This document shows, in pieces, positions 24,645-34,651 of a stretch of 64,000 bases of DNA. The first letter of the stretch is position 1; every line of letters starts with the position of its first letter. Position numbers and translations under genes: made by a program. This DNA comes from Isoetes taiwanensis (lineage: Eukaryota > Streptophyta > Lycopodiopsida > Isoetales > Isoetaceae): positions 5,660,807-5,724,806 of the forward strand of contig JAJEKV010000065.1 of the NCBI GenBank assembly GCA_021234155.1, read 5' to 3'. The notes beneath the pieces were generated by a model. It was not told the origin of the DNA and ran no database searches. It saw nothing but the letters and a program-made list of their open reading frames with translations.

Positions 24645-24673
24645 CTAGTAATGATGCCCAGCGTTGCTGGGCA
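24645..24673 (-). other. Helitron 3' hairpin and CTAG end
   Basis: A 7-bp perfect stem with a 3-nt loop is followed by seven bases and the terminal CTAG. The hairpin is thought to act as the stop signal of rolling-circle transposition. Confidence 0.88.
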
Positions 24674-24689
24674 TATGTTTGGTACATGT

Positions 24690-26631
24690 AGATGATCCGA
24701 GAGAAGAAAAGAGCCAGACATAGACTGACTGACTTTGTAATAATGAGATGGGCTTCACTTGTAATATATAAACTTCAAAGCTTTTCGTTCTAACTAACTT
24801 TGTAATCTTGGGATAAGCTTCACTTGAATTATAATATAAACTTCGGAACTTCCTTGTTCTAATATGAAAATTTATGGGCAAAGTTGGAGACATGTTGTTA
24901 TACATAATAGTCACTAATTTTGCACTTTGTATATTGGAGGAAGAGATAATAGGCACTTATTTTGCACTTTTTTTGGTATATTAGAGGAAGAGGTTTTAGT
25001 ATGAAGGATTTTAAAGTTTGTTTATTTTGTTGCATTTATACACCCACTTTATAGATATTGGTTTGAAATGTATAAGTATCTTCTTTTAATGGACACCCAA
25101 ATACCTTTTTGTGAAATTTGACCTAGGTAGTATTCAAACTTGCACAACATGTCAAGGCAAAAAATGGCCATGCAACACCATGGCTGCATTTGACTTCAGG
25201 TCTAATTCTACCGAATATATTAGTCAAAGTTGGTAACTCTATTACGTGAGTGGTGCTGCTACTATTTGTATTGCCTGAAAATGATGTAGTAATCAGTTTA
25301 CATGAGGATGGTTGTTGCCAAAAAGAACATGCTGCAATCACATGATAGGCACTATGCCACGAAACATTTTCTAGCCTACTTGTCCACAAAAAGCAGACAA
25401 AAAAAAAAACAACTTTTTTTTTTGGAGTAAAGCATGTTATGTTTGAGGATTTTAGTTTGAGCAAGTGAGTTGTTTAAACAGAGTACCCATCATATCTTGG
25501 CTGTAGTATTATCAATACACTGGAAATTGTAACATCATTAGAAAATATTCGAATGGGTTAACAAAAGCAAGGATAGCCTTTTCTTTGATCTTGGCATGAT
25601 ATGCAGTGCATTCCAATAATAACAACCCTACCAACAATAACAACCCGTAGCCAATAATAACAATCAGAGATGACTAAGAGTACAAACTTTTGAAAACAAA
25701 ATTAAGACTGAAACATGTTCAGGATAAGTATCAATTTGAAAGAGGCATTATGGCAGGTCAATCTCTGAAGTTGTTATCAGTGGCATAATGTCAATCAATC
25801 ACACAATGCAAAAGTGCTACAGATTGACTTGTATTTTAATTCTGTGCTAGAAAAGCCATGCATAAAGTGTTTCATTTAGATAAGTCGTATCCTTCTGTTA
25901 TATTGTTTCTTGATGATGTAATATATGTTTCATCAATTTGGGTATGCTGATCCCAGATATACAACCAGATCTTGAAAAGACACTAATATCAACATGCACT
26001 AATCCATCGAAACATGCCAACCTGTTATAAAGCAGAACAATGAAGAAATTTGTAGTAAAAATAGCTCCTCCTATTGATTCTCCTGCATGCTTGCCCTGCA
26101 AAACAGAGTGCAGCATAATCACCTAGGAGCAAAAACCAAAAGTGCATTGAGCCCCTCTATTAAGTGTTCTCTTTTTTCTTGCAGAACATTGCATGATGCT
26201 CTCAATAAAAACTTACATATGTGTCTTGTAAAAACAATGCCACAGAAAACATACAGTCCCAATAAATGCCAAAAGCAATTTTCTGATTCAACTTTCAATT
26301 GGGTTGATAGGGCCAATATGAACTTATTTGCAGATTGGCATGAAAAGTATAATGTGGGCTGGGAAGGTTTTATGATGCTCACTTGGATGCATTTCTATAC
26401 TCTGATTCCCTTGATTTACTATAAAATGTCAAAATTCACTTTGCATAAGTCAGGCATAATTCCTCTCTGACATGCAATCACAAATTTAGTGAGACAAACT
26501 CTTTAACATGACATAAATTGATCAAGGAGTAGAAATTGCGTGCCTTTAAACATGCTCCACATCCTCATACATATATTCTTTATGCATGTAATAAATGAAG
26601 AAAGTACAAAATGATTGGTCTGAAAACATAC
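24690..26631. other. Helitron interior without recognisable coding sequence
   Basis: The stretch is AT-rich with several short ORFs, none with a known motif. It may be intron sequence brought in with the captured gene. Confidence 0.5.
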
Positions 26632-26802
26632 CGCAGAATATAGAAGCTTTCCTGCTGCTAGAAAATCTTTTGTCTTCCCTCCAGTGCAGGAACCAATATA
26701 TACTCTATCTGTCACATCTTTGCACTCTCTAGCTAATCTAGGTTTGTCTGGTGAGTGGTGTTTGCAACCACAGGTTCCAAATTGGACACACCTTTTTGAT
26801 AT
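26632..26802 (-). pseudogene. Captured exon of isopropylmalate isomerase large subunit
   Basis: The minus strand has an acceptor (TTCTTATAG), then YQKGVSNLEPVVA, a one-base frameshift, then SPDKPRLARECKDVTDRVYI followed by GSCTGGKTKDFLAAGKL and a GTATGT donor. The block VYIGSCTGGKT is the hallmark of the aconitase-like large subunit, in which this Cys is one of the ligands of the 4Fe-4S cluster. The enzyme isomerises 2- and 3-isopropylmalate in plastid leucine synthesis. Only two exons are recognisable, both damaged, so the copy cannot work. Confidence 0.85.
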
Positions 26803-27030
26803 CTATAAGAAGGTGGTAATATTTATGTTTAGACCATAAGACCCAAAACATGCTTGAAAAACACCAGACCCAAATCTTACTTAACATCACCATCACTGAA
26901 AACAGACTCATACGTTGATTGAGTCTTGTTGATTGAGTCTTGTTGATTGAGTCTTGTTCTGTCAAGCAAGCAAGAGCGATATCTTCAGTGATCCACATTA
27001 AAGTAAGATCTAAAGTTCTACAATGCATAC

Positions 27031-27124
27031 CTGAAGATATTTAGCAGTCTCCTGATCTGCTTCAATCATACCACTTTTACCTAGCTTCTATAACCATTAT
27101 GCACAGTGTCATTCTGTCCTCCAT
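27031..27124 (-). pseudogene. Second captured exon of isopropylmalate isomerase large subunit
   Basis: After acceptor TTTACGCAG the frame reads MEDRMTLCIMVIEA; after a small lesion it reads GKSGMIEADQETAKYLQ and meets a GTATGC donor. In the intact protein this ERMTLCNMVVEAGGKxG segment lies some 30 residues before the LEP block found in the exon at 26632-26802. The two exons are therefore in correct order and orientation, with an intron between them. Intron retention shows that genomic DNA, not cDNA, was captured. Confidence 0.82.
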
Positions 27125-27319
27125 CTGCGTAAATATCACGGGGCAAATGATGCATGTTGAAACCTTCTGAGGTATATTGTGGCGATCACTGCTGCAAAAT
27201 CTGCCTATGCGTGGCCCAGTTGATTAACAGCAAAGTCCATAGCTCCAGACACCGAAAAGTCCATGGCAATCTTACAGGAAACCATGTGCCGTAGTTCGAA
27301 CCTGTTGAGATCTCGAGCT

Positions 27320-27616
27320 TGCTCTAGATTACAGAGTAGAATGGCTAGAGTGCCCATAAGGCAGGATCTGTCTTCGAAACTGGCAATTTTCGAAACGATG
27401 CATAACACCAACAGAAGGACGACCATCTAGGAGAGTAGGATCCACAGAAGTTCTTGCAGCATCGAGAGGAAAATGCAACTGGAACTTTGCACCTAAATCA
27501 TCCACAGAATGCTTATGATCGAAAACCTTATGAATAAGCAAGCAGTGCTGCGTGCAGAGCTCCCTAAATCGCAAGCTCTGTGATAGCCATATACAGCCGA
27601 GTGCTAGAGAACTCAT
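27320..27616 (-). pseudogene. First-exon-like ORF inside the Helitron, unidentified
   Basis: An ATG at 27616 opens 95 codons (start MSSLALGCIWLSQSLRFREL), preceded by a leader. The N-terminus is poor in acidic residues and could be a transit peptide. Later come DDLGAKFQLHFPLD and LLDGRPSVGVMHRFEN. It may be the first exon of the captured isomerase gene or of a different gene joined in front. I do not recognise it. Confidence 0.4.
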
Positions 27617-29092
27617 TGTTAAAAGCCCGCTGCTAGTCCGAAGGTGGAAAAAGCCTTAAGCCCTAAATCGATACAGGGAGAAGAAGAAAAAGAAACTCGT
27701 AGGCATCTGGACCGTTAACTTTTAGCTCAAAATCTGGGCCGTCTATTTTAGGGCGTGGTCCATTACTTGCACTAAAACATTATAATATAAGATTCTTCTT
27801 TGAGATCCATTCACTCTTTTCCAAGTAAAGACATTGGTTTTACTTGGATCTTCCAATGAAGTTGGCCCTTGTAAAACTTGTGAACTCTTACTATTGTGTG
27901 CCATTGTTTCAACAGAATTTTTGAACTTGGTTGCCTCATTTAATTCCTTTAATGGAATTGCATTTTCTGTGACATCTGCTTGCTTGATGGGAGTTGTTTT
28001 ACAATTTTCATACCACAAGTGCCTGTAATCACATTTCTGACAAAGAGGAGGTAGACCTGACCATCTCAGTGATAGGAATGATTTATATCCAAAAGCATCA
28101 GTAAAAGGAATTGTGGTTGGCACAGGTTTGGTAAGATCAATTTGTATAAAGGCTCGGGGAGGTCTCTCAGGAGAATATTCAGTAGAAATATATGTGCCAA
28201 TGGAGTTGAAAAGAATTCTGAAACAGTCTTCATTCCAGTAGATTGGATTAAGCCCATGTAAAGTGGTAGAGGCTATGCACAAGGACTCAAATGACGATAT
28301 GTCTAACTTGGGATGCCATTTAAGAAAGCTTATTTGATGGCTTTCAAAAACCAGATGACCTCGATTTAGTAGGAAGTTTGCTGTTCTGGAGTTTTCACAC
28401 TCAATCATAAGGAATGGATAGTTTAGCCGGTACATAGCTTTGATGAGAATACCTTTTTGAAGGTTTTGGCAGAAAGTCCAAAGTTTACCAAGATTAATTC
28501 TACATTTGTTAACCTTGACTAGAACAGCTGTGTCTTTCAGAGTTGACATCTTAGCATGAACAGAAGGGAGATTTAAAGAAATACCATGGTATAAAGCTTG
28601 TTTATTCTCTTCATCAGCACGGGCCTCCAGCAGAGCAGCATCCAAAGCATTATCACTGTAGATATCTCTGGCAGGTTTTGGAACTCCATATGGCAGTGGA
28701 ATTTGAGTAGAGGGATGCAGAAATGGTAGCCGACCATAAAGATCAGGATCCTTTGAGAGGTTATCCCAGACTGGAACCTTATGAGTTCTAGGATGCATAA
28801 TCTGATTGTCAGAGAGAAGGTTAGAGAAATCTCCAAAAAGCAGACAATTTTTTTTATTTTCTTGAAGAAGTCTTAACTGGTTAAGCAAGATCGGGCGCTC
28901 AGAGTCTCCTAGATGAGCAAATTCGTGGAGAAAGGCAAGGAATTTAGGGCTAAATTTGTCTTTAGTTTCCATGAAAAAGGTTCAGGAGATTACAGCAGAG
29001 ACACGTGAGAAGATTTGAAAAAGGGGAGGGAAAAATTCAAGAAAATTCAAGAAAGAGGAAGAGAGAAACTGAAGGGGGAATGCTAAATGAGT

Positions 29093-29440
29093 CTAAATCA
29101 AATCTATCACTAAGAGATCAGAGAAAACATCCTCAGTGCCAAATCCTGTGTCATTGTATAATTTCACTGTCAATTTCATGTCTGTCCAATCACAATTTAC
29201 TCGAAAAATAGCAGTGGCTTCTGTATTTTTGTTCCCTATGAATTCTTCTAACCAAGATTGTATGATTTCGACTTCAAATTCTTCACAGCTAGGCACAAAT
29301 GAATATTCCGAAACGAAATTTTCCTCTGGGAACAGATTTTGTGTAACGAAAGATTGCCAAAGATGTGAAGCAGATCCTCTTAAATGACCACAAGTTAATC
29401 TGCCTCTATCTTGGAGGATTACAAAGAATTTTGCATCCAT
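29093..29440 (-). CDS. Upstream ORF in the LINE leader, ~115 aa
   Basis: Upstream of ORF1 on the same strand, a frame from MDAKFFVILQDRGRLTCGHL runs 115 codons to a stop at 29093, 120 bp before the ORF1 start. Its composition is protein-like (acidic, many aromatics) and it holds no known domain. It could be an ORF0-like frame, or the original N-terminus of ORF1 split off by a mutation. I cannot tell which. Confidence 0.4.
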   Translation of the reverse strand: MDAKFFVILQDRGRLTCGHLRGSASHLWQSFVTQNLFPEENFVSEYSFVPSCEEFEVEIIQSWLEEFIGNKNTEATAIFRVNCDWTDMKLTVKLYNDTGFGTEDVFSDLLVIDLI

Positions 29441-29679
29441 CTGTAGGTGAATTTGCAGGAATTCATGTAGCAGCAATCTCGGATTGCTAGCCTCTACAGG
29501 GTTAGCAAGGAATTTGGATTGAATTGGATGCTAGAGAAGCAGATTTTTCAAAAAATAGGCAAGAAAGGGAGGCAAACAGAAAAATTCACTAAAGGACAAA
29601 ACATCCAAGAAAATAGGCACTCGAGCATGCTCTCTATATGCATATTTGTACACGTATCAATACCTCCAGGAACGGAAAA

Positions 29680-30520
29680 TGGCCATTTACAATGGTATTC
29701 CCTTGAATCTTCCAGTTGTTCAATCTAAAATTGATGCTCTCTCTCATTCTGCTGTTATCATAAAAGTTCGCATAAAGCTTGATAAATTGTGGGTTTAGGG
29801 TTTAAATGTTGTAGCTTCCAACTTATTCCTTTCTGATGATCCTAAACTTTCTGCGTGGAGAAGGAAGAAGCAAATTTGACAACCTCTCTCCTTTCAGTAA
29901 TCAAGTTCATGATCAGGTTATGCAAAATGATATTGCGACATCTATGGAATCATATCTTATGAGAAGAGGTCATAGAAGATATAAAAAAGAAAGTGAAGAT
30001 CTATGGGCTGCTATTTTCTGCAGAGAAGTTGTGCAGGTCCATTGCTTATGGTTCTTTTTATCAGTCAACAACTTCATTCTTTCTGAAGCACAGTTGACAA
30101 GATATAGATCAATGTATTACAACCACAAGCTGCTTGCTGATCTCTATAGATCCTTGTTGATTCTTTTGGAGGACAAGGAGAAATTCTGACTGTTTCACAC
30201 TAACAACTGGTCCCCTGACCATTATATCTTTGAATCAACTGATGCCTTCAACACTTACTTTAACTCTGTCTTCTTTTCCGACACATGATCATCGACTGTT
30301 CTAGCTTACTTTTTTGGTGGATTATCCTGTTGGCAGGTTAACATTTTTGGCAGATGCTTCAGATGCTTCAAGATGCATTTAAAGAAAAATACTCTGAACA
30401 TATTTTCCTTCTGAACATATTTGTTGGCTTTAATGTTTGTTTTGGTATGCTACTTCAGTAAAGGCATACTTTGCTTTGTACTTTGCATTTTTTAATTAAT
30501 GACAAAAACTGTCATTAACT
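29680..30520 (+). mobile_element. Internally deleted LINE: ORF1 start joined to ORF3
   Basis: At 29681 the frame YNGIPLNLPVVQSKIDALSH matches the ORF1 block YHGISLNLPSVHAKMSTLKD of the minus-strand LINE and runs into a TAG after KLDKLWV. Within about 80 bp the sequence is already at the LINE 3' end, with ORF3 at 29836. All of ORF2 is absent. A tail with ATTAATGACAAAAA near 30495 resembles the 3' end of the LINE at 17.65 kb. It lies head to head with the minus-strand LINE. Confidence 0.7.
29836..30189 (+). CDS. LINE ORF3 homologue, 117 aa
   Basis: It matches the ORF3 at 16866-17333 across about 55 residues: AAIFCREVVQVHCLWFFLSV aligns with the EFCRSTYLMVQLWWFMES segment, and TRYRSMYYNHKLLADLYRSL with FYRECYYHHRCLADAYGTL. 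The frame stays open although the neighbouring ORF1 fragment has a stop. The N-terminus differs from the other copy. Function is unknown; the pattern suggests an alpha-helical domain with conserved Cys, Tyr and Leu-Ala-Asp. Confidence 0.55.
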   Translation: MILNFLRGEGRSKFDNLSPFSNQVHDQVMQNDIATSMESYLMRRGHRRYKKESEDLWAAIFCREVVQVHCLWFFLSVNNFILSEAQLTRYRSMYYNHKLLADLYRSLLILLEDKEKF

Positions 30521-31499
30521 TGAGTTGCAAACTAAATACCAAAAACTTGAGTTGCAAACTAAACTTGAGTTGAAACATGTTTCTTATATCTGTACAGAAA
30601 AGGATAGAAATAGTTCAGTTAACTAAAAGAACAATGGAAACTAAGAGAACAGTTAAAGCAAAAAAAATAGTCACAACAGTTGTAGAGAAGAGGAGTTCTG
30701 TTAATCAAAAAGCTTTACAAAAAAATAGTTCTCATTAATAAAAAGGCTTTACAATTGAAACCCGGGATTAAAAAAACAAATCTAAAAACTAATCAGGGCT
30801 GTGATAAGTTTCTCCACTTGTGGTGGAGTGAACTTGGCCACCACTGTAACCGGATGCCCTCTTGATAGGACACGAATTCTGACCGAGCTGGCGGTGAAGG
30901 AGCAGGCACAATAGCTGGAGTACTCCTCCGAACTGTAGTTTTGAACCTGGCCATTGACGGAATGGACGGAATGAAGCTGACCCGAGGAAGAGGAAGATGG
31001 ACGGAATGAAGCTGCAGGGCAGAATTTTGGGAATAAAAGGGATGTTTGCATGCATACGATTTTGGGAATGAGGCAGAAGAGGAAAGGGATGTTTGCATGC
31101 ATACGATTTCACACCTCGAGAACCGAGCCACCCACCTCAATATTTTTGCAAATGTAAAATGTAGAGGTTGATCAATATATGAGACCAATTCCTTGGTATG
31201 CAGTTAGCACAACCCTAACACAAAGTTAGCAATATCCCACATGCATTCAATGTTCCACATGTTACCAAATCAACAATTGCCAAATCAACAAATGCCAAAT
31301 GAATGGATTATGTTAAGGCATATTGTGTATCTATGCATATTGTGTTTGGTAAAGCGTGAGTCAACAATTTGAAAGTCAACAAGTGTGAATCACCCCCCTT
31401 TGTTACATGTTTGACTTTCATTGACCAACAGTTTGACATAACGGGAACTGCATACCAAGAGATTGGTAAAGTTCCCTTGGTAAAATGTATATGAGATCA
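30521..31499 (-). other. Intergenic; one possible small minus-strand ORF
   Basis: Between 30793 and 31100 three minus-strand frames are open at once over a GC-richer stretch. One reads MARFKTTVRRSTPAIVPAPS. A GGGATGTTTGCATGCATACG unit occurs twice (near 31038 and 31085). This could be a first exon, but no splice partner is visible. Confidence 0.3.
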
Positions 31500-31692
31500 A
31501 TATAGAGATAACAAGGAATATTCCTTATTACCTTGAAAGGAATATTCCTTATTGCATTGAAAGGAATATTCTTAGTGCCTAGTTATCAGGAATATTCTTT
31601 ATTACCTTCAAAGGAATATTATTTAGTTTGTTTAAGTCGACCCATAGTTACAAAGAATATTCCTTATTACATTGAAAGGAATATTCCTCATT
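31500..31692. repeat. Array of AAGGAATATTCCTT palindromes
   Basis: At least six copies of GGAATATTC[CT]T, an almost perfect palindrome, are linked by ATTACCTTGAAA or ATTGCATTGAAA spacers. The first three are in near-perfect tandem (unit about 28 bp); the rest are spread by indels. Confidence 0.85.
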
Positions 31693-31699
31693 GAGTATA

Positions 31700-33037
31700 G
31701 CCCTTTCATTTGAGCTAGGCTTGTGGGATATATGCCAGCAACAACCATTGGCCAATTGGGTCAGAAAAAGAGGACAGTGGGAAAGATTTTGAGAAAAGGA
31801 TGTTGATGTATTTTGGCAGAATTTCCAATCAGGTTAAGGAACAAATCATTGGCATGGTACGAGCCATATCAGAAACAGGGGAGAAGGGAATAGACAGGGA
31901 TAAAAATTCCTTTTTTACCTATGGTGACTGGTTGATTCTGATGGCGGGAGGAGATCGAACGACTAGATCACATATCCCCAATTCAAATGCAAACTCACCA
32001 AGCCCTCGATTCTTGAGGAGATCAATGCCGAAAACGGGGGAAACCAATTGAATAAAATCAAACGGAGAGGCGATCACGAGTTCAGAGGTACTTCTATTCT
32101 TAAACATGCTTTTGTTCCTAATTTAACAATTGCTTATAATGTTCTACACAGATGCACAGAGGAGACTTAACAATGTTGGAAGCATGGATCGAGCTATGGG
32201 AGTAACAGCGGACAAGGAGGATGAGGAATCCCAATTATCTCAAAAGCGAAACTAGAAAGTATTCTAATTCAACTTAAACAGGAGTTGTGCATGCAAAAGC
32301 AATCAACAAAGTCTTGGAAAAAAGGGCTGAGGTTTGGAGATTCAATAGCCTCAAGCCATACTTTACCAATCTCTATCATAAATGGCAACGGCGAGAAGCA
32401 CATGTCTTGCTTCTGTTAGATTTGACCAACTTCCAAACAGCTGTCCTGGACACTCTTCTCACAATTTTCGGGAATAGGACCATTGCTGATCTCACACTGC
32501 AGGACCTTCTGGATGAATCTTGAGTCTTGAATCTTGAATCCCAATACCTTCGCTACGGTGTTTTTACGACTTGCACCGAATATAACAAATGTTGGAACTA
32601 TATAAACAATATATTAATGTTTGTGTTTTTAATCGGTTCATGGATCCATTTTATAAGGACCATGACTTTTGACGAGATGCTTGGACATAAAAATATTTTT
32701 TTTTTACATGAACATCACATTACGATTACATTCGGTTTGCAAGTCCATGCCTTAGTGCATAGAAAAGTTACTTCAACAACGGGTTAGCATTATTCATGAG
32801 ATTCTACAATCTCGGCAAATTTCCCAAACAATTTTCATGCCAATAGTTAGTCGGTTCATATGCATAAGATGTACCTTTAATCTTATGTTTGACTGCCTCA
32901 ATGGAAATCTCACTCAATTCTTGACTCGGGATGGACAAGAACTTTCTTTCCTTGAATAAGCCTGACTTTACTTTTGATGGCAACCAGGAATCAATTCAAA
33001 GTAGTTACCAGCTATAACTTCATTACCACAATAAAAT
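31700..33037 (+). pseudogene. Candidate exons of an unidentified plus-strand gene
   Basis: At 31941 an ATG opens MAGGDRTTRSHIPNSNAN with a good context, and a GAG|GTACTT donor lies near 32093. An acceptor TTCTACACAG at 32151 is followed by DAQRRLNNVGSMDRAMGVTA to a stop at 32254. Farther on (32287-32523) an open frame reads VLEKRAEVWRFNSLKPYFTN and LLLLDLTNFQTAVLDTLLTI. The pieces look coding but do not connect cleanly. Product unknown. Confidence 0.3.
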
Positions 33038-34306
33038 TCACCCATAGTCATCCTTGGTGTCTTCTTCGAGGGCATGTTTCACTTCGTGCCTTTGGATGAG
33101 ATAATAAGGGACTCTTTCATAATTGTCCGGGGATGTGAATGATGCAAAATAATCTCCAACCTGCCTTTGTCTCATCCACATTGTCCACGCCATTTGCCCA
33201 CAAGTCCTCCCCGCCTCGTACCCATCTTCTTCAACATTGTCCCTATTTGTAGGCTCTAGTTTTCTCAACTCCCACCTTACAATGATCGGCATTCTCACAA
33301 ACAGGCCAATAAAAATGATGCATGCCTTACAAAAACATGAAAGAGATCTACACATTAACTTTGTTGGATCATTTGGATCTATAGATGATAATGCTAATGA
33401 AGAAATTGCACCCCTTTCACTTTGGGGAGCACATCAAATCTTTGGGAACGGTCAATGTCGGACACCTTCCAAAATACCCTTTCCACATCAGAAATTTTCT
33501 CTTCGAGAACCTCACATGCAGTTTCTGCATTTTTTATCACTTTCCCATCCTTTTTTCTTTGTTCTGCCTCAAGCCATGATAGTTTGGCTATGGCTCCTTC
33601 TCCGTCATGTGTGCCCTTCCCATGTCCCGAGCCAAAGAAATTCCAAAGCATTCGATCTTATCTTTGTTGATGATACCTAGTTACATGATAGAAAGCTCTT
33701 ACGGACTTGAATTGGGCTGCACACCCGTCGGACCAAACTAAGTGGTATTTCATATGGCCACACCATTTTCTCTCGACCAATTGAGGTGCATAGTGAATGC
33801 TTTTTGTACAAAGTGAGTATCATGTATTTTGTCATCTGAAATAAAGAAGTGCACACATTTCCTCATTTTACCCTGTACCTTGAACATCGTGATGTGGACC
33901 AATATGCTGATTTGTTCATTGTACCAATGTTGTGCTTGAATCTCGTTGAATAGCTTCAAAGTATAATTCTCCGAGAAATCAACAACTGATAATACGGTAT
34001 CATCACGAAGACTCTTCATGGATTCCTTGAATTGTTTGCTCTGCCAATGTGCCACAAAGTTATGATATACAAACTTCGACATATGATCAAACATATTATC
34101 CAACATATTACTGGAGCTACCTTTCTTGTCAATTAGCTTTAGTCTTCGTGAAGTTCCTTTCTTCGAGGGCTCATTAACGTAATTATAGACTTGCCAATCA
34201 AGCGTTTGATCAATCTGCTCATTGTATTCTCTTGGACACAACTCAATTAATTGTTTCCCACAATTTCCACAATCTGATTTGATACATCGTAGCTTATGCC
34301 ACTCGT
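33038..34306 (-). pseudogene. Transposase-like gene, C-terminal part
   Basis: Minus-strand frames give CGNCGKQLIELCPREYNEQ, VVDFSENYTLKLFNEIQAQ and HWYNEQISILVH. They continue HLVWSDGCAAQFKSVRAFYH, a stop, NFFGSGHGKGTHDGEGAIA and TCGQMAWTMWMRQRQVGDYF to a stop at 33038. DFSENY...SDGCAAQFK...GxxHGKGxHDGxG is a motif set I associate with transposase-like proteins in many eukaryotes; the spaced acidic residues would fit an RNase H-like DDE fold. I do not assign a superfamily. At least one stop and a frameshift lie near 33690 and 33390. The N-terminal half is at 49661-51409, beyond a Copia insertion. Confidence 0.6.
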
Positions 34307-34312
34307 TCTGTC
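34307..34312. repeat. Left flank repeat of the Copia element
   Basis: TCTGTC here matches TCTGTC at 49655-49660 outside the other LTR. It is the likely target duplication of the Copia insertion, usually 5 bp with the sixth base shared by chance. Confidence 0.7.
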
Positions 34313-34641
34313 AACTGTTGATCGCAGAGTATGAGAGCCCACCTGCCTGCTCTGCCTTATCCCGACAGCCCAATCACCCTTCAGCTGATTTATCTCCTTC
34401 TTGCTGCTACTCACTCCACTGCTGATCTGTTGCCCTTCTTCTATACTGCCCGCTCTCTCTTTGTTCACTTATTTGAGGCGCCTCAATGCCCCGCAGGTCT
34501 GTTCGCTGCCTCAAAGAAAACGTCTGCCCTTTTCGTCCGTTACTATCTCCTGTCATTATTACACAGATATCTCCACCGCATTCTATTATAAGGCAACGTG
34601 TCCACGCCATGCCATCTTCAGCATAAAGGCTAAATCCAACA
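34313..34641 (-). mobile_element. Copia 3' LTR
   Basis: On the minus strand it begins TGTTGGATTTAGCC and ends near CAACA(GTT). It is collinear with 49319-49654, with scattered indels and roughly 80-85 per cent identity by eye. A purine-rich tract (GGGGAGTT) lies directly upstream of its first base, as expected for second-strand priming. Divergence from the other LTR implies an old insertion. Confidence 0.8.
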
Positions 34642-34651
34642 AACTCCCCGT

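Larger units (their letters stand above)
24645..27792 (-). mobile_element. Complete non-autonomous Helitron, 3148 bp
   Basis: On the minus strand the element begins TCTTATATTATAATG after an A. It ends with a perfect hairpin GCCCAGC-AAC-GCTGGGC, seven more bases (ATCATTA) and CTAG, followed by T. A|TC...CTAG|T is the exact Helitron pattern with no target duplication. Removing it rejoins the host LINE ORF1 in frame. It encodes no Rep/helicase, so it moved in trans. It carries exon pieces of an isopropylmalate isomerase gene (26632-27124) and a first-exon-like ORF (27331-27616), in the same orientation as the element. Confidence 0.9.
23387..28972 (-). pseudogene. LINE ORF1 (gag-like, CCHC knuckle), split by a Helitron
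   Basis: The N-terminal part (28972-27793) has a DUF4283-like RNA-binding region and a zinc knuckle written CQKCDYRHLWYENC. It reaches VNGSQRR at the insertion point. Beyond the Helitron the same frame continues HKNRIEKDKQKNSQG and stays open for about 420 more residues, Ser/Thr/Asn/Gln-rich and ending in a basic KKLKQVSKRSKKK. Apart from the insert, ORF1 is open from end to end, about 810 residues. ORF2 starts about 34 bp after its stop. ORF1 proteins bind LINE RNA to form the retrotransposition particle. Confidence 0.85.
20629..29500 (-). mobile_element. Long L1-type LINE, ORF1 and ORF2, 3' end missing, Helitron inside
   Basis: On the minus strand there is a leader (29500-28973) and ORF1 (28972 to 27793, continuing at 24644 to 23387). 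ORF2 follows from 23353 to about 20629. A complete Helitron interrupts ORF1 at 24645-27792. The element stops in the region after the palm domain, so the zinc-binding domain, ORF3 and poly(A) found in its relative at 14.7-17.7 kb are absent. LINEs rarely lose the 3' end on insertion, so a later deletion is likely. Without the Helitron the remaining length is about 5.7 kb. Confidence 0.88.

Noticed and set aside
24645-24687. LINE ORF1 appearing to start with MYQTYAQQRWASLL
   Set aside because: Those codons are the Helitron 3' end read through; the true ORF1 start is at 28972 across the insert.
25123-25464. A 113-aa minus-strand ORF in the Helitron as Rep/helicase
   Set aside because: No HxH, YxxxK or Walker motifs; the Helitron interior is non-autonomous.
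30789-31188. Three overlapping minus-strand ORFs as separate genes
   Set aside because: They are the same DNA read in three frames; at most one can be coding and none shows a domain.
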